From NCBI GenBank assembly GCA_021777225.1, contig JAJYDQ010000038.1, forward strand, positions 1 to 42,283: 42,283 nucleotides of DNA. Reading direction: 5' to 3'. A program made the position numbers and the translations under genes. Positions 24,531-34,283 of the stretch are shown here, in pieces; position 1 is the first letter of the stretch; the number at the start of each line of letters is the position of its first letter. The DNA comes from Deltaproteobacteria bacterium. Its GTDB lineage: Bacteria; Desulfobacterota; Desulfomonilia; Desulfomonilales; Desulfomonilaceae. The notes under the pieces were generated by a model, which saw only the letters and a list, made by a program, of their open reading frames with translations, was not told the DNA's origin and ran no database searches.

Positions 24531-24635
24531 TGAAACCCGGTAACTCCTCGTTGTCATATCGTTGCATTGCGAACAAACCATTTCCCTTAAAACATCATAT
24601 GAATCACGTAATCTTGCATAGGACCGTAATCATTT

Positions 24636-25832
24636 CTAGAAGATGAGGCCAATGCCGGCTGTTGGCCCTGCAAGGGTAGTCTTGTCATAGTTTGTGGGCT
24701 GACTCGTTTCTAGGACGAACCATCGGTATCCACCTTCCAGGTAACCATACCTGCCACAGTTCATAGGCATGTAAATTCTACCTAAACCTACCGCGTCCCA
24801 GCCGAAATGATCGTTGTCAAACTGTACGGAGCCTCTAGCTTCCATAGTTACAGTGGCGGAGCCTATGTTTCTGATAATCCTTTCGATGCTGGCTCCGCCG
24901 GTATACAACCCTAAAAGCTGCGATCGGCTCCGAGTGTAAGGGAAAACGAATTGGCTGATCGTAAGATTATCGTCAATCATCATGTATCCGGCGAACAGAC
25001 TTGATACTGCGTTACACTTATGAAACCAGTCATAGACCATTTCAGCGCGGTATATATACCGGTCCCATATCGTAAGTGTATTAACAAGTGGCGCATAAGG
25101 CTGATTTCCGAACCAGAACAGATATGGTGGATTTGAGTTATCATGATAAGTGATCGGCATAAAAGTAAATCTTAAACCCCAATTGGAGCGTATCTGGCAC
25201 CGACCCTCATAGACTCCGAAATATTGATTACGGTCCACTTGGAGACTATCCACCAAACTTAATGGGGTACTGCCGCCCGGAACAAATGGATTCACTCCTC
25301 CCGGCCCACCGGCTCCATTGGTGCCCCAGATCACATCGCTGCGACTAAGCGTTGGATACCAAATTTGAGCGCTTGCCTGAAACTGTTTGCAGCCGATATG
25401 AGGTACAAACGCTTCAGGTCTACAAAGTTGTCCGCAAGACCCGAGTCCCATGCCGACCTGGGAAAACAAGCCGAACATGCCGGGAATAGGCCCTGTCGGC
25501 GCTCCTGTAACCACTCCTGGCACAGGACAGCCCTGAGGACCACACGCAGAGGTACTAGGCGGTACTAACGGCCTGTACCCGCTATAACCGGGAGTTGAAT
25601 ATGCGGTCCCTCTAGTCCCGGTTGATGAATAAGATGACCCGCTTCTAGGTTTAGTAGGGAACTGCCTCGTAGGAACCGACCCATTTTGATAGGTCGGATC
25701 TGCCGAGAGCGCATCTCCTTGAACACCAGGACTGGATATATCCGGTCCGGTGTAACCCCATGTAGCGGTGGTTGCGACAAAAACCCATATTATCTGACAA
25801 ACCAATACCTTCAGGCGCTTTATTGTAAGCAT
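24636..25832 (-). CDS. Outer-membrane-type beta-rich hypothetical protein (paralogue 1)
   Basis: This 398-residue exported protein has a signal peptide (about 1-26), a Ser/Pro/Gly/Tyr-rich low-complexity stretch (about 28-125, with CGPQGCPVPG) and a C-terminal domain of alternating aromatic/polar strands ending in Phe (GIGLIF), as expected for an outer-membrane beta-barrel. A distinctive PMNCGRYGYLEGGYR motif lies at 356-370. The protein at 37083-38159 shares this motif, the same 46-residue C-terminal length, the FAGYMMIDDNL-like segment and a xQ(I/F)RxNW segment, so the two are paralogues. The function is unknown. The gene is isolated, convergent with the ThiS-like gene, and has a long AT-rich upstream region. 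Confidence 0.8.
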   Translation of the reverse strand: MLTIKRLKVLVCQIIWVFVATTATWGYTGPDISSPGVQGDALSADPTYQNGSVPTRQFPTKPRSGSSYSSTGTRGTAYSTPGYSGYRPLVPPSTSACGPQGCPVPGVVTGAPTGPIPGMFGLFSQVGMGLGSCGQLCRPEAFVPHIGCKQFQASAQIWYPTLSRSDVIWGTNGAGGPGGVNPFVPGGSTPLSLVDSLQVDRNQYFGVYEGRCQIRSNWGLRFTFMPITYHDNSNPPYLFWFGNQPYAPLVNTLTIWDRYIYRAEMVYDWFHKCNAVSSLFAGYMMIDDNLTISQFVFPYTRSRSQLLGLYTGGASIERIIRNIGSATVTMEARGSVQFDNDHFGWDAVGLGRIYMPMNCGRYGYLEGGYRWFVLETSQPTNYDKTTLAGPTAGIGLIF

Positions 25833-26291
25833 GCCCTCCCTCCTTCACTGAATGTCCTGGATTCACGTAATTATTCAAAACGAATTTTATGTCAAGTAAT
25901 TTATTAACTGGTAATTGAAAAATATTCATTTTAATTTTGAGGAGTTTAATACCAAGACACTTCACACACAGGCCATATAACTTGTAACATATTGATATAA
26001 CTATATTGTTAATATTTATAATTATAGTCTAATTAAACCACTGTTTAATACCATTTAACTCTAATTCAAATTTAATTATAATCAGATGCATTACACTAAC
26101 GCGCGTATTTAACTTATCGTTTTTTCGTATTTTATTTGAAGTTTACTTCAGGCTTATGTTTGTCGCCCGATGGTGAACCTGTAAAATCTACTCACTGGTT
26201 ATAGTGTCCAGCTTTTCTGGATTGACCTTTTTGACAGTCAGTTTATGATTAACAACATTGATTTTGAGTTTTAATCGTCGGAGCTTTTTAC
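25833..26291. other. AT-rich divergent intergenic region upstream of paralogue 1
   Basis: These 459 bases contain no gene. Long A/T runs dominate, broken by a GCGCG at 26101-26105. The 11-mer AACATATTGAT at 25986-25996 recurs at 38289-38299 upstream of the paralogous gene. TTGACA-like sequences near 26223 and 26231 may serve the rightward phosphatase gene. No strong hairpin is evident. Confidence 0.6.
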
Positions 26292-26864
26292 TTGCAAATG
26301 ATGAGCATCATATCCTCCAAGACACAACGGCACATGAGAAAGGCCATCTTCCTAGACCGCGATGGAGTAATCAACCGAAAACTCCCCGAAGATAATTATG
26401 TGCGTTATCCCTCGGAATTTGACATGCTTCCTGAAGTTTTACCGGCCCTGAAAATCTTTCGACAACTTGGGTTTGCACTCGTGGTAGTAACTAACCAGCG
26501 TGGTATTGGCAGGGGACTTATGACTGACGATGATCTTCACAAGGTCCACAATTTTATGAACTCACTGTTAAGAGACGCGGGGCTGTCAATCGAGGGCCTA
26601 TACTATTGCCCCCACGACAAGACCGATTATTGTGATTGCAGGAAACCTGCCCCAGGCATGATATTGGCTGCCACAGAGGACTTGAATATCGACCTGAGTT
26701 TATCATTTATGGTCGGTGATTCCGCTTCCGATGTAAAAGCAGCTCAAAACGCAGGGGTTAGATCAGTATTAATTTCCCAAAACCAGGAAAGTACCGAGGC
26801 TGATCTTACATTCCAATCCCTGCTCGGTTTTGCGGAATTTCTTCTGCATCAGAATTATTCTTAG
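26292..26864 (+). CDS. gmhB: HAD-IIIA histidinol-phosphatase-type / D-glycero-D-manno-heptose 1,7-bisphosphate phosphatase
   Basis: This 190-residue HAD phosphatase has the DxD nucleophile pair at Asp22 and Asp24 (FLDRDGVIN), motif II in VVTNQRGIGRG, the zinc-binding loop Cys106, His108, Cys114, Cys116 (CPHDKTDYCDCRKP) and motif IV GDSASDVKAA. The loop and DGVIN motif are those of GmhB, which dephosphorylates heptose bisphosphate for LPS core, although related sugar-phosphate phosphatases share them. I place the start at TTG 26292, eight bases after GGAG; ATG codons at 26298, 26301 or 26334 are possible, and the family usually starts near the last. It is followed after 40 bases by the YkgJ-type gene. 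Confidence 0.85.
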   Translation: MQMMSIISSKTQRHMRKAIFLDRDGVINRKLPEDNYVRYPSEFDMLPEVLPALKIFRQLGFALVVVTNQRGIGRGLMTDDDLHKVHNFMNSLLRDAGLSIEGLYYCPHDKTDYCDCRKPAPGMILAATEDLNIDLSLSFMVGDSASDVKAAQNAGVRSVLISQNQESTEADLTFQSLLGFAEFLLHQNYS

Positions 26865-26904
26865 ATAGCGTAAATTTCATATTTATAGCGAGAACGGAGA
26901 AAGA

Positions 26905-27684
26905 ATGAATCAAGACATAGGGTCGGACCCTAGAATGTCACTCAAAATGACCGACAGAATGTCCAGGCAGGACCACTTTCAATTTTTCTGCGGCCCAAGC
27001 GTCCCGTGTTTCACTGAATGTTGCAGAAAACTGGACCTTGCGCTAACCCCTTATGATGTATTGAGGTTGTATACTCGATTGAACAAATCTCCATCGGAAT
27101 TCCTTGAGGATTACACGGTTATCAAGGCCGGTTCACGACATGGATTTCCTGAAGTCTTTCTGAGAATGGACGTAGACGGGGAGAAGCTCTGTCCTTTTGT
27201 TTCTAAAGACGGCTGCGTCGTTTATGAAGACCGGCCCGGCGCATGCAGAATTTATCCTCTAGGACGGGCGTCTTCGAAGAATCGCTCTACAGATCTGAAT
27301 GAAGAATTCTATTTCGTAGTTCGAGAACCGCACTGTAGGGGATTTGAGCAAACAAAAAACTGGGTAGTAGAAGAGTGGCTATCTGACCAGGATCTTGAGC
27401 AGTATAACCGGCTTAATGATCAACTCATGGAGTTGTACATGCTCGGATTTCGCCGCGGCGCCACCCAATTCTCAACTCAGCAGTTACAGATGTTTATGAT
27501 GGCTTGCTACAACCTGAAAAAATTTCGTGAGTTTATTTTTAGGAGTTCTTTTTTGACCAAATTTGATCTATCTTTTGAATACATTGAATTAATAAGACAA
27601 AATGACTTAGACTTGCTTGAATTCTCTTTCAGATGGATAAAATTCGCTCTTTTTGGCGTTCAAGCTTTGAAGTTAAAAACTTGA
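26905..27684 (+). CDS. YkgJ-family (UPF0153) cysteine-cluster protein
   Basis: This 259-residue protein contains a YkgJ-type metal-binding domain in its first 150 residues: Cys29, Cys35, Cys39 and Cys40, Cys96 (LCPFV), Cys104 (GCVVYEDRPGACRIYPLG) and Cys114, with Cys144 in EPHCRGF. The family is predicted to bind zinc or iron; its cellular role is not established. The C-terminal 110 residues are helical and unassigned. ATG follows CGGAGAAAGA. It probably forms an operon with the upstream phosphatase. Confidence 0.88.
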   Translation: MNQDIGSDPRMSLKMTDRMSRQDHFQFFCGPSVPCFTECCRKLDLALTPYDVLRLYTRLNKSPSEFLEDYTVIKAGSRHGFPEVFLRMDVDGEKLCPFVSKDGCVVYEDRPGACRIYPLGRASSKNRSTDLNEEFYFVVREPHCRGFEQTKNWVVEEWLSDQDLEQYNRLNDQLMELYMLGFRRGATQFSTQQLQMFMMACYNLKKFREFIFRSSFLTKFDLSFEYIELIRQNDLDLLEFSFRWIKFALFGVQALKLKT

Positions 27685-27770
27685 ATCACTGTACGATAAA
27701 AGGTTTTTGATAAAGCGAATCTTCATTGATCCGCTGAAGTAAAAGTCAGGGGGCCTTAAACTATTTAGAA

Positions 27771-27789
27771 AACGATCTAATTAATCGTT
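27771..27789. promoter_or_regulatory. Palindrome upstream of the cyclopropane-fatty-acid synthase gene
   Basis: AACGATCTAATTAATCGTT has a perfect 6-bp inverted repeat (AACGAT/ATCGTT) separated by seven A/T-rich bases, 70 bases before the cfa start. It may be an operator, but there is no second copy in the window to support this. Confidence 0.3.
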
Positions 27790-27858
27790 GTGTATGCGCT
27801 TTTCTTGAAAAAGTCTTTCAAAAGAAATTCTTCATTTGGAGATTCAACAGGAGGTCGC

Positions 27859-28971
27859 ATGTCGAGGAGTAAAGAGATTGTTACTGAGTTGTTGACGGAT
27901 GCCGGGATTCAAGTAAATGGCAATAATCCCTGTGACATCAAGGTTCATAATGACAAATTTTATGATAGGGCGCTTAGCCTAAAGAACCTGGGAATGGGCG
28001 AAGCGTACATGGAAGGATGGTGGGATTGTGAGAGGCTCGATCAATTTGTCGGAAGACTTCTTTCCGCCGGGCTGGTTGAAAAGGTACGGGGTTCATGGAA
28101 ACTTTTTCTCCCTGTGTTAAAGGCCCTTGTTTTCAACCTCCAATCTCTCGGGAGATCCCGCATAATAGCCGAACGGCATTATAACCTGGACAACGACCTA
28201 TTTTTTTCATTCCTGGATCCGTACAACCAATATAGCTGCGCATACTTTAAGAAAACTGAAGACCTCAAACAGGCCCAGCTAAACAAAATGGACCTCATTA
28301 TCGGAAAATTGCAGTTAGGGCCCTCTGATCACGTGCTGGATATCGGTTTTGGGTGGGGCGGGCTTGCCCAATACATGGCCGAAAAAGTCGGCTGTCATGT
28401 GACAGGTGCAAACGTTGCCAATGAACAAATTAACTACGCCAGAGAATCACTGAAACATCTACCAATAGATATTGTCAATTGTGATTTTCGCGAGATCAAG
28501 GGTAAATTTGACAAGATTGTTTCAGTAGGGATGTTTGAACATGTAGGCTACAAAAATTACAGAACCTTCATGCAAGTTGTCGACCGGTCTCTTAAGAATG
28601 ACGGGGTTTTTCTTCTACATACTATAGGTTCCAACTCTTCTCAGATAAATACAGACAATTGGATTAACAAATACATATTTCCTAATGGGATGTTACCGAG
28701 CATTGCGCAAATCGCCCAATCAGCCGAAGGAATGTTTATGATTGAAGACCTGCACAATCTGGGGCCTCATTATGACAAAACGCTAATGGCCTGGAACTCA
28801 AACTTTCAAAATTCGTGGTCGGAACTTTCGAAACGTTATGATAACAGGTTCAAAAGAATGTGGGAGTATTATCTTCTTTCGTGCGCGGGAGCCTTTCGAT
28901 CCCGTTATAATCAGTTATGGCAGATCGTATTCACAAAACACGGGTGTTCACAACCGCAATGTAGGATTTAA
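27859..28971 (+). CDS. cfa: Cyclopropane-fatty-acyl-phospholipid synthase
   Basis: This 370-residue SAM-dependent enzyme methylenates cis double bonds of membrane phospholipid acyl chains. Beyond an N-terminal region, it has HYNLDNDLFFSFLDPYNQYSCAYF, SAM motif I VLDIGFGWGGLA, VSVGMFEHVGYKNY, LLHTIGSN, WINKYIFPNGMLPS and the terminal YYLLSCAGAFRSRYNQLWQIVF, all nearly colinear with E. coli Cfa. I start at ATG 27859 because AGGAGG lies four bases upstream; an in-frame GTG at 27790 would add 23 residues with no support. The modification protects membranes under stress or in stationary phase. Confidence 0.95.
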   Translation: MSRSKEIVTELLTDAGIQVNGNNPCDIKVHNDKFYDRALSLKNLGMGEAYMEGWWDCERLDQFVGRLLSAGLVEKVRGSWKLFLPVLKALVFNLQSLGRSRIIAERHYNLDNDLFFSFLDPYNQYSCAYFKKTEDLKQAQLNKMDLIIGKLQLGPSDHVLDIGFGWGGLAQYMAEKVGCHVTGANVANEQINYARESLKHLPIDIVNCDFREIKGKFDKIVSVGMFEHVGYKNYRTFMQVVDRSLKNDGVFLLHTIGSNSSQINTDNWINKYIFPNGMLPSIAQIAQSAEGMFMIEDLHNLGPHYDKTLMAWNSNFQNSWSELSKRYDNRFKRMWEYYLLSCAGAFRSRYNQLWQIVFTKHGCSQPQCRI

Positions 28972-29008
28972 TTTTCGAAATCTTCTGCCACCGTCATTTT
29001 GACTGTAA

Positions 29009-29044
29009 AGGGCCTCCTAATTTGTGTGAGGTATTTAAGGCCCT
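29009..29044. terminator. Hairpin between convergent cfa and nucleotide-sugar dehydrogenase genes
   Basis: AGGGCCT (29009-29015) and AGGCCCT (29038-29044) form a perfect 7-bp stem around a 22-base loop containing a possible extra CCTC/GAGG pairing. It ends at the stop of the leftward gene and lies 38 bases after cfa. Neither strand has a good T-run, so it may act as a bidirectional block only weakly. Confidence 0.4.
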
Positions 29045-30677
29045 AGAAACGTTTAGTTTTCTTCTTGATCCTGTTGATATGTCCTCTTCCCAACCCCTTG
29101 ACTTCGCAACCTAATTCGAAATACCTAACAATAGCTTCATCTTTCAATATCCCAAAACAATCAATTACGGCTAATGGCCCGCCTGCGTACCGGACCACGT
29201 CGTCGGGGTCCAGATTCATGAATTGTTTATGTCTGACGGCGAGGATCATGACGTCAGCATCTTTGAGTGAGGTTGGCAAATCCTTTTCAATCCTAAGCTC
29301 AGGGAGTTTTTTCTGGGAACGGAAAAACCTTCCCCTACCCTTCCCAGGGGCTGGATATGTTTCCTGAGCCTCGAATTCCCACCAGTGGTCTACATATGGA
29401 TCGTGCACACATACGTCAGCGCCCATTTCGACCAACCTACGGACTATTATTTCCGATCCGCTATATCTTGTATCACCAACATCTTCCCTATAGGAAGCTC
29501 CAAGCAATGTGACTTTCGACGCTGCTATGTATCTTCCCATGTTTCGTAGGGCGTCCCTAGCCAGTTCCGGGACGTGTAGGGCTCGGCTGTCATTTATGTT
29601 TATAGCAAGAGGCGTAATCTTGAACAGATCATCTTCAAATCCGAGCAGGTGTTTATATGCCCAAACAGCCAGTCCTCCATCCTTGGGCAAACAGTAACCG
29701 CCTATTCCAGGGCCAGGGAATATGATGTTCGAGTGTGTAGGCCTGACCTTAATTGCTTCCAGCACCTTGACCAAATCCACGCCGTTACGCTCGGAAAAAA
29801 CGCTCCATTCATTGAGAAACGCAAGGATGGTGGCCCTGTAACTGTTTTCGACTATCTTGGCGGTTTCAGATTCGATAGGGCGGTCCAAAACAGTCAGTGG
29901 GAAATTTCTTGTATCAATTACTTCACTCAGGAACTTAACCACTCTGTTCCGGGCTTCGTCGTTTATTCCGCTACATACTCGCCAGAAATTTCTAACTGAA
30001 GCTACGTAATTCGCCCCTGGCATGACCCTTTCATAACTGTGGGCCAATAAAGGGTCTTCCTGGATTCCCCTTTTCTGAAAAGCTCTTTTCATTAAGGGAT
30101 ATGCGACCTGTTCGGTTGTTCCGGGAGGAACTGTAGTTTCAATAAGGGTTAGGGCCATTGGCGGGATGGTTTCACCTATAACTTCAAGAGATTTCTCCAG
30201 GTCTTCCAAATGAACGTACCCCGTCCGGACGTCATTGAGTGATTCCTTTATGTAATCGCATTGAACATCGACTACGACCACATCTGCAAGGCTCAGGGCC
30301 TTATAAGTGAAAGATGCGGTGAGCGTGCCCTTGTCTATTACGCATCTCCTGATCATAGCCGGGACTTCCGGATCTTCAGCCTTAACCGGCGCGATCCCAC
30401 GATTCATGAGGGGGATCTTCCAGAAACTCCTTGCGCTGGGCCGCTGCATGCCAATCACAAATTTACGAGAGTCTCCGGATTCATCGGAAGAATCGGCGAC
30501 AACCGCAGCCATGACAGCCCCGACAAAACCGATGCCCATGACTACTACTATTTCCCGTCCTTGAGCCCTATGAGAATCCACCAGGTTCTTTAGACGCAGA
30601 AACTCGTTGGCATAATCATCTTCATTCGGAAGATAGAAAACTTCACCTTCAGGGCTAACGGAAACTTCCCGGGTCAT
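29043..30677 (-). CDS. Nucleotide-sugar (UDP-glucose/UDP-ManNAc type) dehydrogenase
   Basis: This 544-residue enzyme would oxidise a UDP-sugar to the uronic acid with two NAD+, for surface polysaccharide. It has the Rossmann motif VMGIGFVG (47-53), LIETTVPPGTTEQ, the central helix KIVENSYRATILAFLNEW and the catalytic Cys329 in PGPGIGGYCLPKDGG. The C-terminal UDP-binding domain has LLGASYREDVGDTRYSGSEIIV. The protein is over 100 residues longer than the typical 430: about 40 extra N-terminal residues precede the Rossmann fold and a basic insert near PAPGKGRGRFFRSQKK interrupts the C-terminal domain. The motif pattern fits the WecC/TviB side of the family; the sugar is unknown. ATG follows AGGGAG. 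No glycosyltransferase gene adjoins it. Confidence 0.87.
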   Translation of the reverse strand: MTREVSVSPEGEVFYLPNEDDYANEFLRLKNLVDSHRAQGREIVVVMGIGFVGAVMAAVVADSSDESGDSRKFVIGMQRPSARSFWKIPLMNRGIAPVKAEDPEVPAMIRRCVIDKGTLTASFTYKALSLADVVVVDVQCDYIKESLNDVRTGYVHLEDLEKSLEVIGETIPPMALTLIETTVPPGTTEQVAYPLMKRAFQKRGIQEDPLLAHSYERVMPGANYVASVRNFWRVCSGINDEARNRVVKFLSEVIDTRNFPLTVLDRPIESETAKIVENSYRATILAFLNEWSVFSERNGVDLVKVLEAIKVRPTHSNIIFPGPGIGGYCLPKDGGLAVWAYKHLLGFEDDLFKITPLAININDSRALHVPELARDALRNMGRYIAASKVTLLGASYREDVGDTRYSGSEIIVRRLVEMGADVCVHDPYVDHWWEFEAQETYPAPGKGRGRFFRSQKKLPELRIEKDLPTSLKDADVMILAVRHKQFMNLDPDDVVRYAGGPLAVIDCFGILKDEAIVRYFELGCEVKGLGRGHINRIKKKTKRF

Positions 30678-30854
30678 AATTCTCCCTCTTTCTGGCAGTG
30701 TAAGTATTTAGGAGCACGGATCACATTAATTCGGATCCAATCGGCTAGTCAAGTCAAAATCCCGAAGCTGAAATGGACGGCTGGCTTCTGGTTTAACCAG
30801 GAGTCGGAAATTTATTTCTTATCGATTGATCCATTTATGGAGACTACGGTTAAT

Positions 30855-30890
30855 GCCATTGCGAAATGGCGACATGTAAAAACATTTTTT
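30855..30890 (+). promoter_or_regulatory. Possible leader hairpins upstream of leuS
   Basis: GCCATT-GCGA-AATGGC (30855-30870) is a 6-bp stem closed by a GNRA tetraloop. It is followed by ATGT-AAAA-ACAT (30874-30885) and a run of T (30885-30890), about 87 bases before the leuS start. This could be an attenuator or a small terminator. No T-box motif or leader peptide is evident. Confidence 0.3.
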
Positions 30891-30976
30891 CAAGAAAAAA
30901 TAATGACATTGAAGCCCTACTATCGATATGTTAGAAGAAAGGGTTAATTGTTCATTTGGCTGGTTTCGGAGGAAAT

Positions 30977-33454
30977 ATGGAAGAAAAATACAATCCAGAG
31001 GTAATCGAAAAGAAATGGCAGGAACATTGGGCAAAGGAGAATATTTTTAAAGTTGAGCTGGATACCTCTAAAGAAAAATATTATTTGTTGGAAATGTTTC
31101 CGTATCCATCCGGAAGGATTCACATGGGCCATGTCAGGAATTATTGTATAGGTGACGTGATTGCCCGCTACAAGATGATGAACGGCTTCAACGTTCTCCA
31201 CCCGATGGGATGGGACGCATTCGGAATGCCTGCTGAAAACGCGGCTATAAAAAACAGGTCCCATCCAGCAACATGGACTGCCAACAATATCAAGGAAATG
31301 CGCAGACAATTGAAGCGCATGGGGTTGTCTTACGATTGGGACCGTGAAATCGCCACATGCCATCCAGATTATTACAAATGGGAACAATGGCTTTTCATTA
31401 AAATGTTGGAAAAGGGTCTGGTTTACAGAAAGAAATCAGTTGTGAACTATTGCCGGCCGTGCGCCACGGTGCTTGCCAACGAGCAGGTAGAGGCGGGTTG
31501 CTGCTGGAGATGCGGCGAACCGGTGACCCAGAGAGAGCAGGATGGATGGTTCTTCAAGATCACCCAATATGCCGATGAACTACTCGAATGGTGTGATCGT
31601 CTCCCCGGGTGGCCGGAGCGCGTCCTCACTATGCAGAGGAATTGGATAGGCCGAAGTGAAGGCGCAAGAATACTGTTTGGACTCGAATGTTCCAAAGAAT
31701 CAATTGAAGTTTTCACAACAAGACCGGATACAGTATATGGCGCTACTTTCATGAGTCTGGCGCCTGAACATCCTCTTTGTTTGACACTCTCTAAAGGGAC
31801 CCCACAGGAAAACGCTGTTCAGGAATTTGTGAATAGATCCCTGACTCAAGACTGGCAGAGCCGTGTTGGTGAGGACGCTGAAAAGGAAGGTGTTTTTACC
31901 GGAGCATATTGCGTTAACCCCTTAACTTCTCGAAGGATGCCGATTTATTGCGCCAATTTCGTATTGTACGAATATGGGACAGGCGCCGTCATGGCCGTTC
32001 CCGCGCATGATCAGAGGGACTTTGAATTTGCGAGAAAATACGGACTTGACATTATAGTGGTAGTCCAACCGCCAGACGGCATTTTCGACCCGAAAACAAT
32101 GACTGAAGCGTACGTTGACCAGGGAACTCTGGTAAATTCGGGAGAGTTTGACGGAATTGACAATGTGTCAGGCAAAAGGGCAATTTCGGAAAAACTGAAA
32201 TCAATGAATCTCGGTGGACCTACCATAAATTACCGTTTGAGAGATTGGGGGATTTCCCGCCAGAGATACTGGGGCGCTCCAATTCCAATTATACATTGCC
32301 CCCATTGCGGACCTGTACCAGTCCCTGACTCGGATTTACCGGTCGACTTACCTACTAACATCGATTTTCCAGAAAGTGGCCGGTCACCTCTACCGGATCT
32401 TGACTGGTGGGTACACGTAAACTGCCCTAAATGTGGTTGTAACGCCCGGCGGGAAACTGACACAATGGATACTTTTGTTGAATCCTCATGGTATTTTGAC
32501 AGATATACATGTCCACGTTACGACAAGGGACTGCTGGACCCGGAGCAAGACATGTACTGGTCTCCGGTCGACCAGTATATAGGTGGAATTGAACACGCGA
32601 TTCTGCACCTTCTTTACTCAAGATTTTTTACAAAAGCGCTGAGAGACTTAGGTATCAAGAAGGAGAGTGAGCCGTTCAAGAACCTGTTGACGCAGGGTAT
32701 GGTGATTAAAGATGGCGCAAAGATGTCGAAATCAAAAGGTAACGTGGTAGATCCCGAGTCACTCATCGACAAATACGGCGCGGACACGGTGAGGTTGTTC
32801 TGCCTTTTTGCGGCGCCTCCTGAAAGGGACCTGGAATGGACATCAGAAGGGGTAGATGGCGCTCACAGATTTCTAAATCGTATATGGGGCCTGGTGCTTC
32901 AACATAAGGGGCTAACTGTCCCCAGTCAGATTATTTATAAATCGGCCTTTGCCCGATCCATTAGACGGGTAACACACAAAACCATAAAAAAGGTAACAGA
33001 GGATATCAGCAACCGGTTTCGGTTCAATACCGCCATAGCGGCAATAATGGAAATGTCCAATGAGCTTGCCAAGTTCTCTACTCAAGATGTTTCACTAGAC
33101 AAGGATCTCAGAGCAGCGATGAAAGAAGCAGTAGACTCATTGGTTATTTTGATGTCACCTTTCGTGCCTCACATATCCGAAGAATTGTGGGAAGCCCTCG
33201 GAAACGAAAATGGGTTGACTAGACGACACTGGCCCGTGTATGACCCTGAATTGATCGCTGAGGACACATTAACAATAGTGGCCCAGGTTAACGGTAAAAA
33301 ACGCGCAGAAATAAGTGTTCCTGCTTTAGCGACTGAAGACGAAATCAAACAGGCGACAATGGCGGAAGCGAATGTTCAGCGTTTCGTGGAAGGGCGAGTA
33401 ATCAGAAAAATTGTCGTGGTGCCCGGTAAACTAGTCAATATTGTCGTGAGCTGA
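30977..33454 (+). CDS. leuS: Leucyl-tRNA synthetase
   Basis: This 825-residue class I synthetase charges tRNA-Leu. The HIGH motif is HMGH at residues 49-52 ([13 protein letters not shown]), the editing domain includes [20 protein letters not shown], and the KMSKS motif is [13 protein letters not shown] near residue 582. Two zinc-like Cys pairs occur in CPHCGPVPV and CPKCGC. I start at the ATG at 30977, directly after GGAGGAAAT, rather than at an in-frame TTG at 30956. It is followed by lptE, the same order as in E. coli. Confidence 0.98.
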   Translation: MEEKYNPEVIEKKWQEHWAKENIFKVELDTSKEKYYLLEMFPYPSGRIHMGHVRNYCIGDVIARYKMMNGFNVLHPMGWDAFGMPAENAAIKNRSHPATWTANNIKEMRRQLKRMGLSYDWDREIATCHPDYYKWEQWLFIKMLEKGLVYRKKSVVNYCRPCATVLANEQVEAGCCWRCGEPVTQREQDGWFFKITQYADELLEWCDRLPGWPERVLTMQRNWIGRSEGARILFGLECSKESIEVFTTRPDTVYGATFMSLAPEHPLCLTLSKGTPQENAVQEFVNRSLTQDWQSRVGEDAEKEGVFTGAYCVNPLTSRRMPIYCANFVLYEYGTGAVMAVPAHDQRDFEFARKYGLDIIVVVQPPDGIFDPKTMTEAYVDQGTLVNSGEFDGIDNVSGKRAISEKLKSMNLGGPTINYRLRDWGISRQRYWGAPIPIIHCPHCGPVPVPDSDLPVDLPTNIDFPESGRSPLPDLDWWVHVNCPKCGCNARRETDTMDTFVESSWYFDRYTCPRYDKGLLDPEQDMYWSPVDQYIGGIEHAILHLLYSRFFTKALRDLGIKKESEPFKNLLTQGMVIKDGAKMSKSKGNVVDPESLIDKYGADTVRLFCLFAAPPERDLEWTSEGVDGAHRFLNRIWGLVLQHKGLTVPSQIIYKSAFARSIRRVTHKTIKKVTEDISNRFRFNTAIAAIMEMSNELAKFSTQDVSLDKDLRAAMKEAVDSLVILMSPFVPHISEELWEALGNENGLTRRHWPVYDPELIAEDTLTIVAQVNGKKRAEISVPALATEDEIKQATMAEANVQRFVEGRVIRKIVVVPGKLVNIVVS

Positions 33455-33568
33455 TTGATTTATCAACTTTGATTAAAGGGGAAGTCAGATTAACATCGTT
33501 TCAACCTAACCGGACTTCTTGAAGTGGCCGCTATTTCATTGGAGCACAATCATCAAAGAGCTTAAGTT

Positions 33569-34129
33569 GTGAACGTTGCTTTTCACGGGCTATTCAATAG
33601 AATTTGTAAACGCGGTTTGCAGCGATCAATCTTTCTCATTCTATTGGCTTATTTTTTTTCGGGGGGTTGTGGTTACAAGTTTGGTGAGGCGTCGAAGCCT
33701 GCGGTCTTTCCCTCAAACGCCAAGACAATACTGATTGAAAGCGCTGTCAACAATACCGTAATTACTGGGGTTGAGACAGAGTTGACAAATGAGTTGCGGC
33801 GTGAATTCGCCCTTGACCCAAATTTGAAATCGACTGTAGATAATGGCGATGTTAATCTTAAAACTGTAATCTCTTTTTACGATGATACGCCATCAGCTTA
33901 TAGGGCCGACGGGAAAGAGTTGACCCGTTCTGGCACTTTACGGGTCAGGTGTTCCCTAATACAATCCGGCACATTAAAGCAGTTATGGAAAAATAATTTC
34001 TCCGCTTCTTACGCTTACACAGTGACAGATTCAATTCAGGGAACGCTTTCCAACCGACGTAGAGCAATCTCACAAATGATAAGAGACATTACGCCCCGTA
34101 TTCATAGGTCCATATACGATTCGTTTTGA
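33569..34129 (+). CDS. lptE: LPS-assembly lipoprotein LptE (RlpB)
   Basis: This 186-residue lipoprotein would plug the LptD channel in the outer membrane. It has a signal peptide and a lipobox ending FSGGC, with Cys34 as the acylated residue and GYKFG after it, the GCGYxF start typical of LptE. The central region (KTILIESAVNNTVITGVETELTNELRREFALD) and later SASYAYTVTDSIQGTLSNRRRAISQM match the family pattern. Start is GTG, eight bases after GAG. Position 114 bases downstream of leuS supports the call. Confidence 0.87.
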   Translation: MNVAFHGLFNRICKRGLQRSIFLILLAYFFSGGCGYKFGEASKPAVFPSNAKTILIESAVNNTVITGVETELTNELRREFALDPNLKSTVDNGDVNLKTVISFYDDTPSAYRADGKELTRSGTLRVRCSLIQSGTLKQLWKNNFSASYAYTVTDSIQGTLSNRRRAISQMIRDITPRIHRSIYDSF

Positions 34130-34185
34130 AAAGACTGTTTCATATCTACAAAATTGACATTCTGTTTTTTTGACGCCATATCAGC

Positions 34186-34215
34186 TTGACAGTATGGAAG
34201 ATTGGGGAATATGAA
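34186..34215 (+). promoter_or_regulatory. Candidate mdh promoter
   Basis: TTGACA at 34186-34191, an 18-base spacer and TATGAA at 34210-34215 (four of six matches) lie about 70 bases before the mdh start. It would separate mdh from the leuS-lptE unit. Confidence 0.45.
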
Positions 34216-34283
34216 ATTTACTAATAAGCTGTTTTATAAATCTCGAGCCTATAGCAGTTCACGCTTTAAAAAGAGGAGAAGAA

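Noticed and set aside
27790-27858. Upstream GTG start of the cyclopropane-fatty-acid synthase
   Set aside because: AGGAGG directly precedes the ATG at 27859, and the extra 23 residues are not part of the family.
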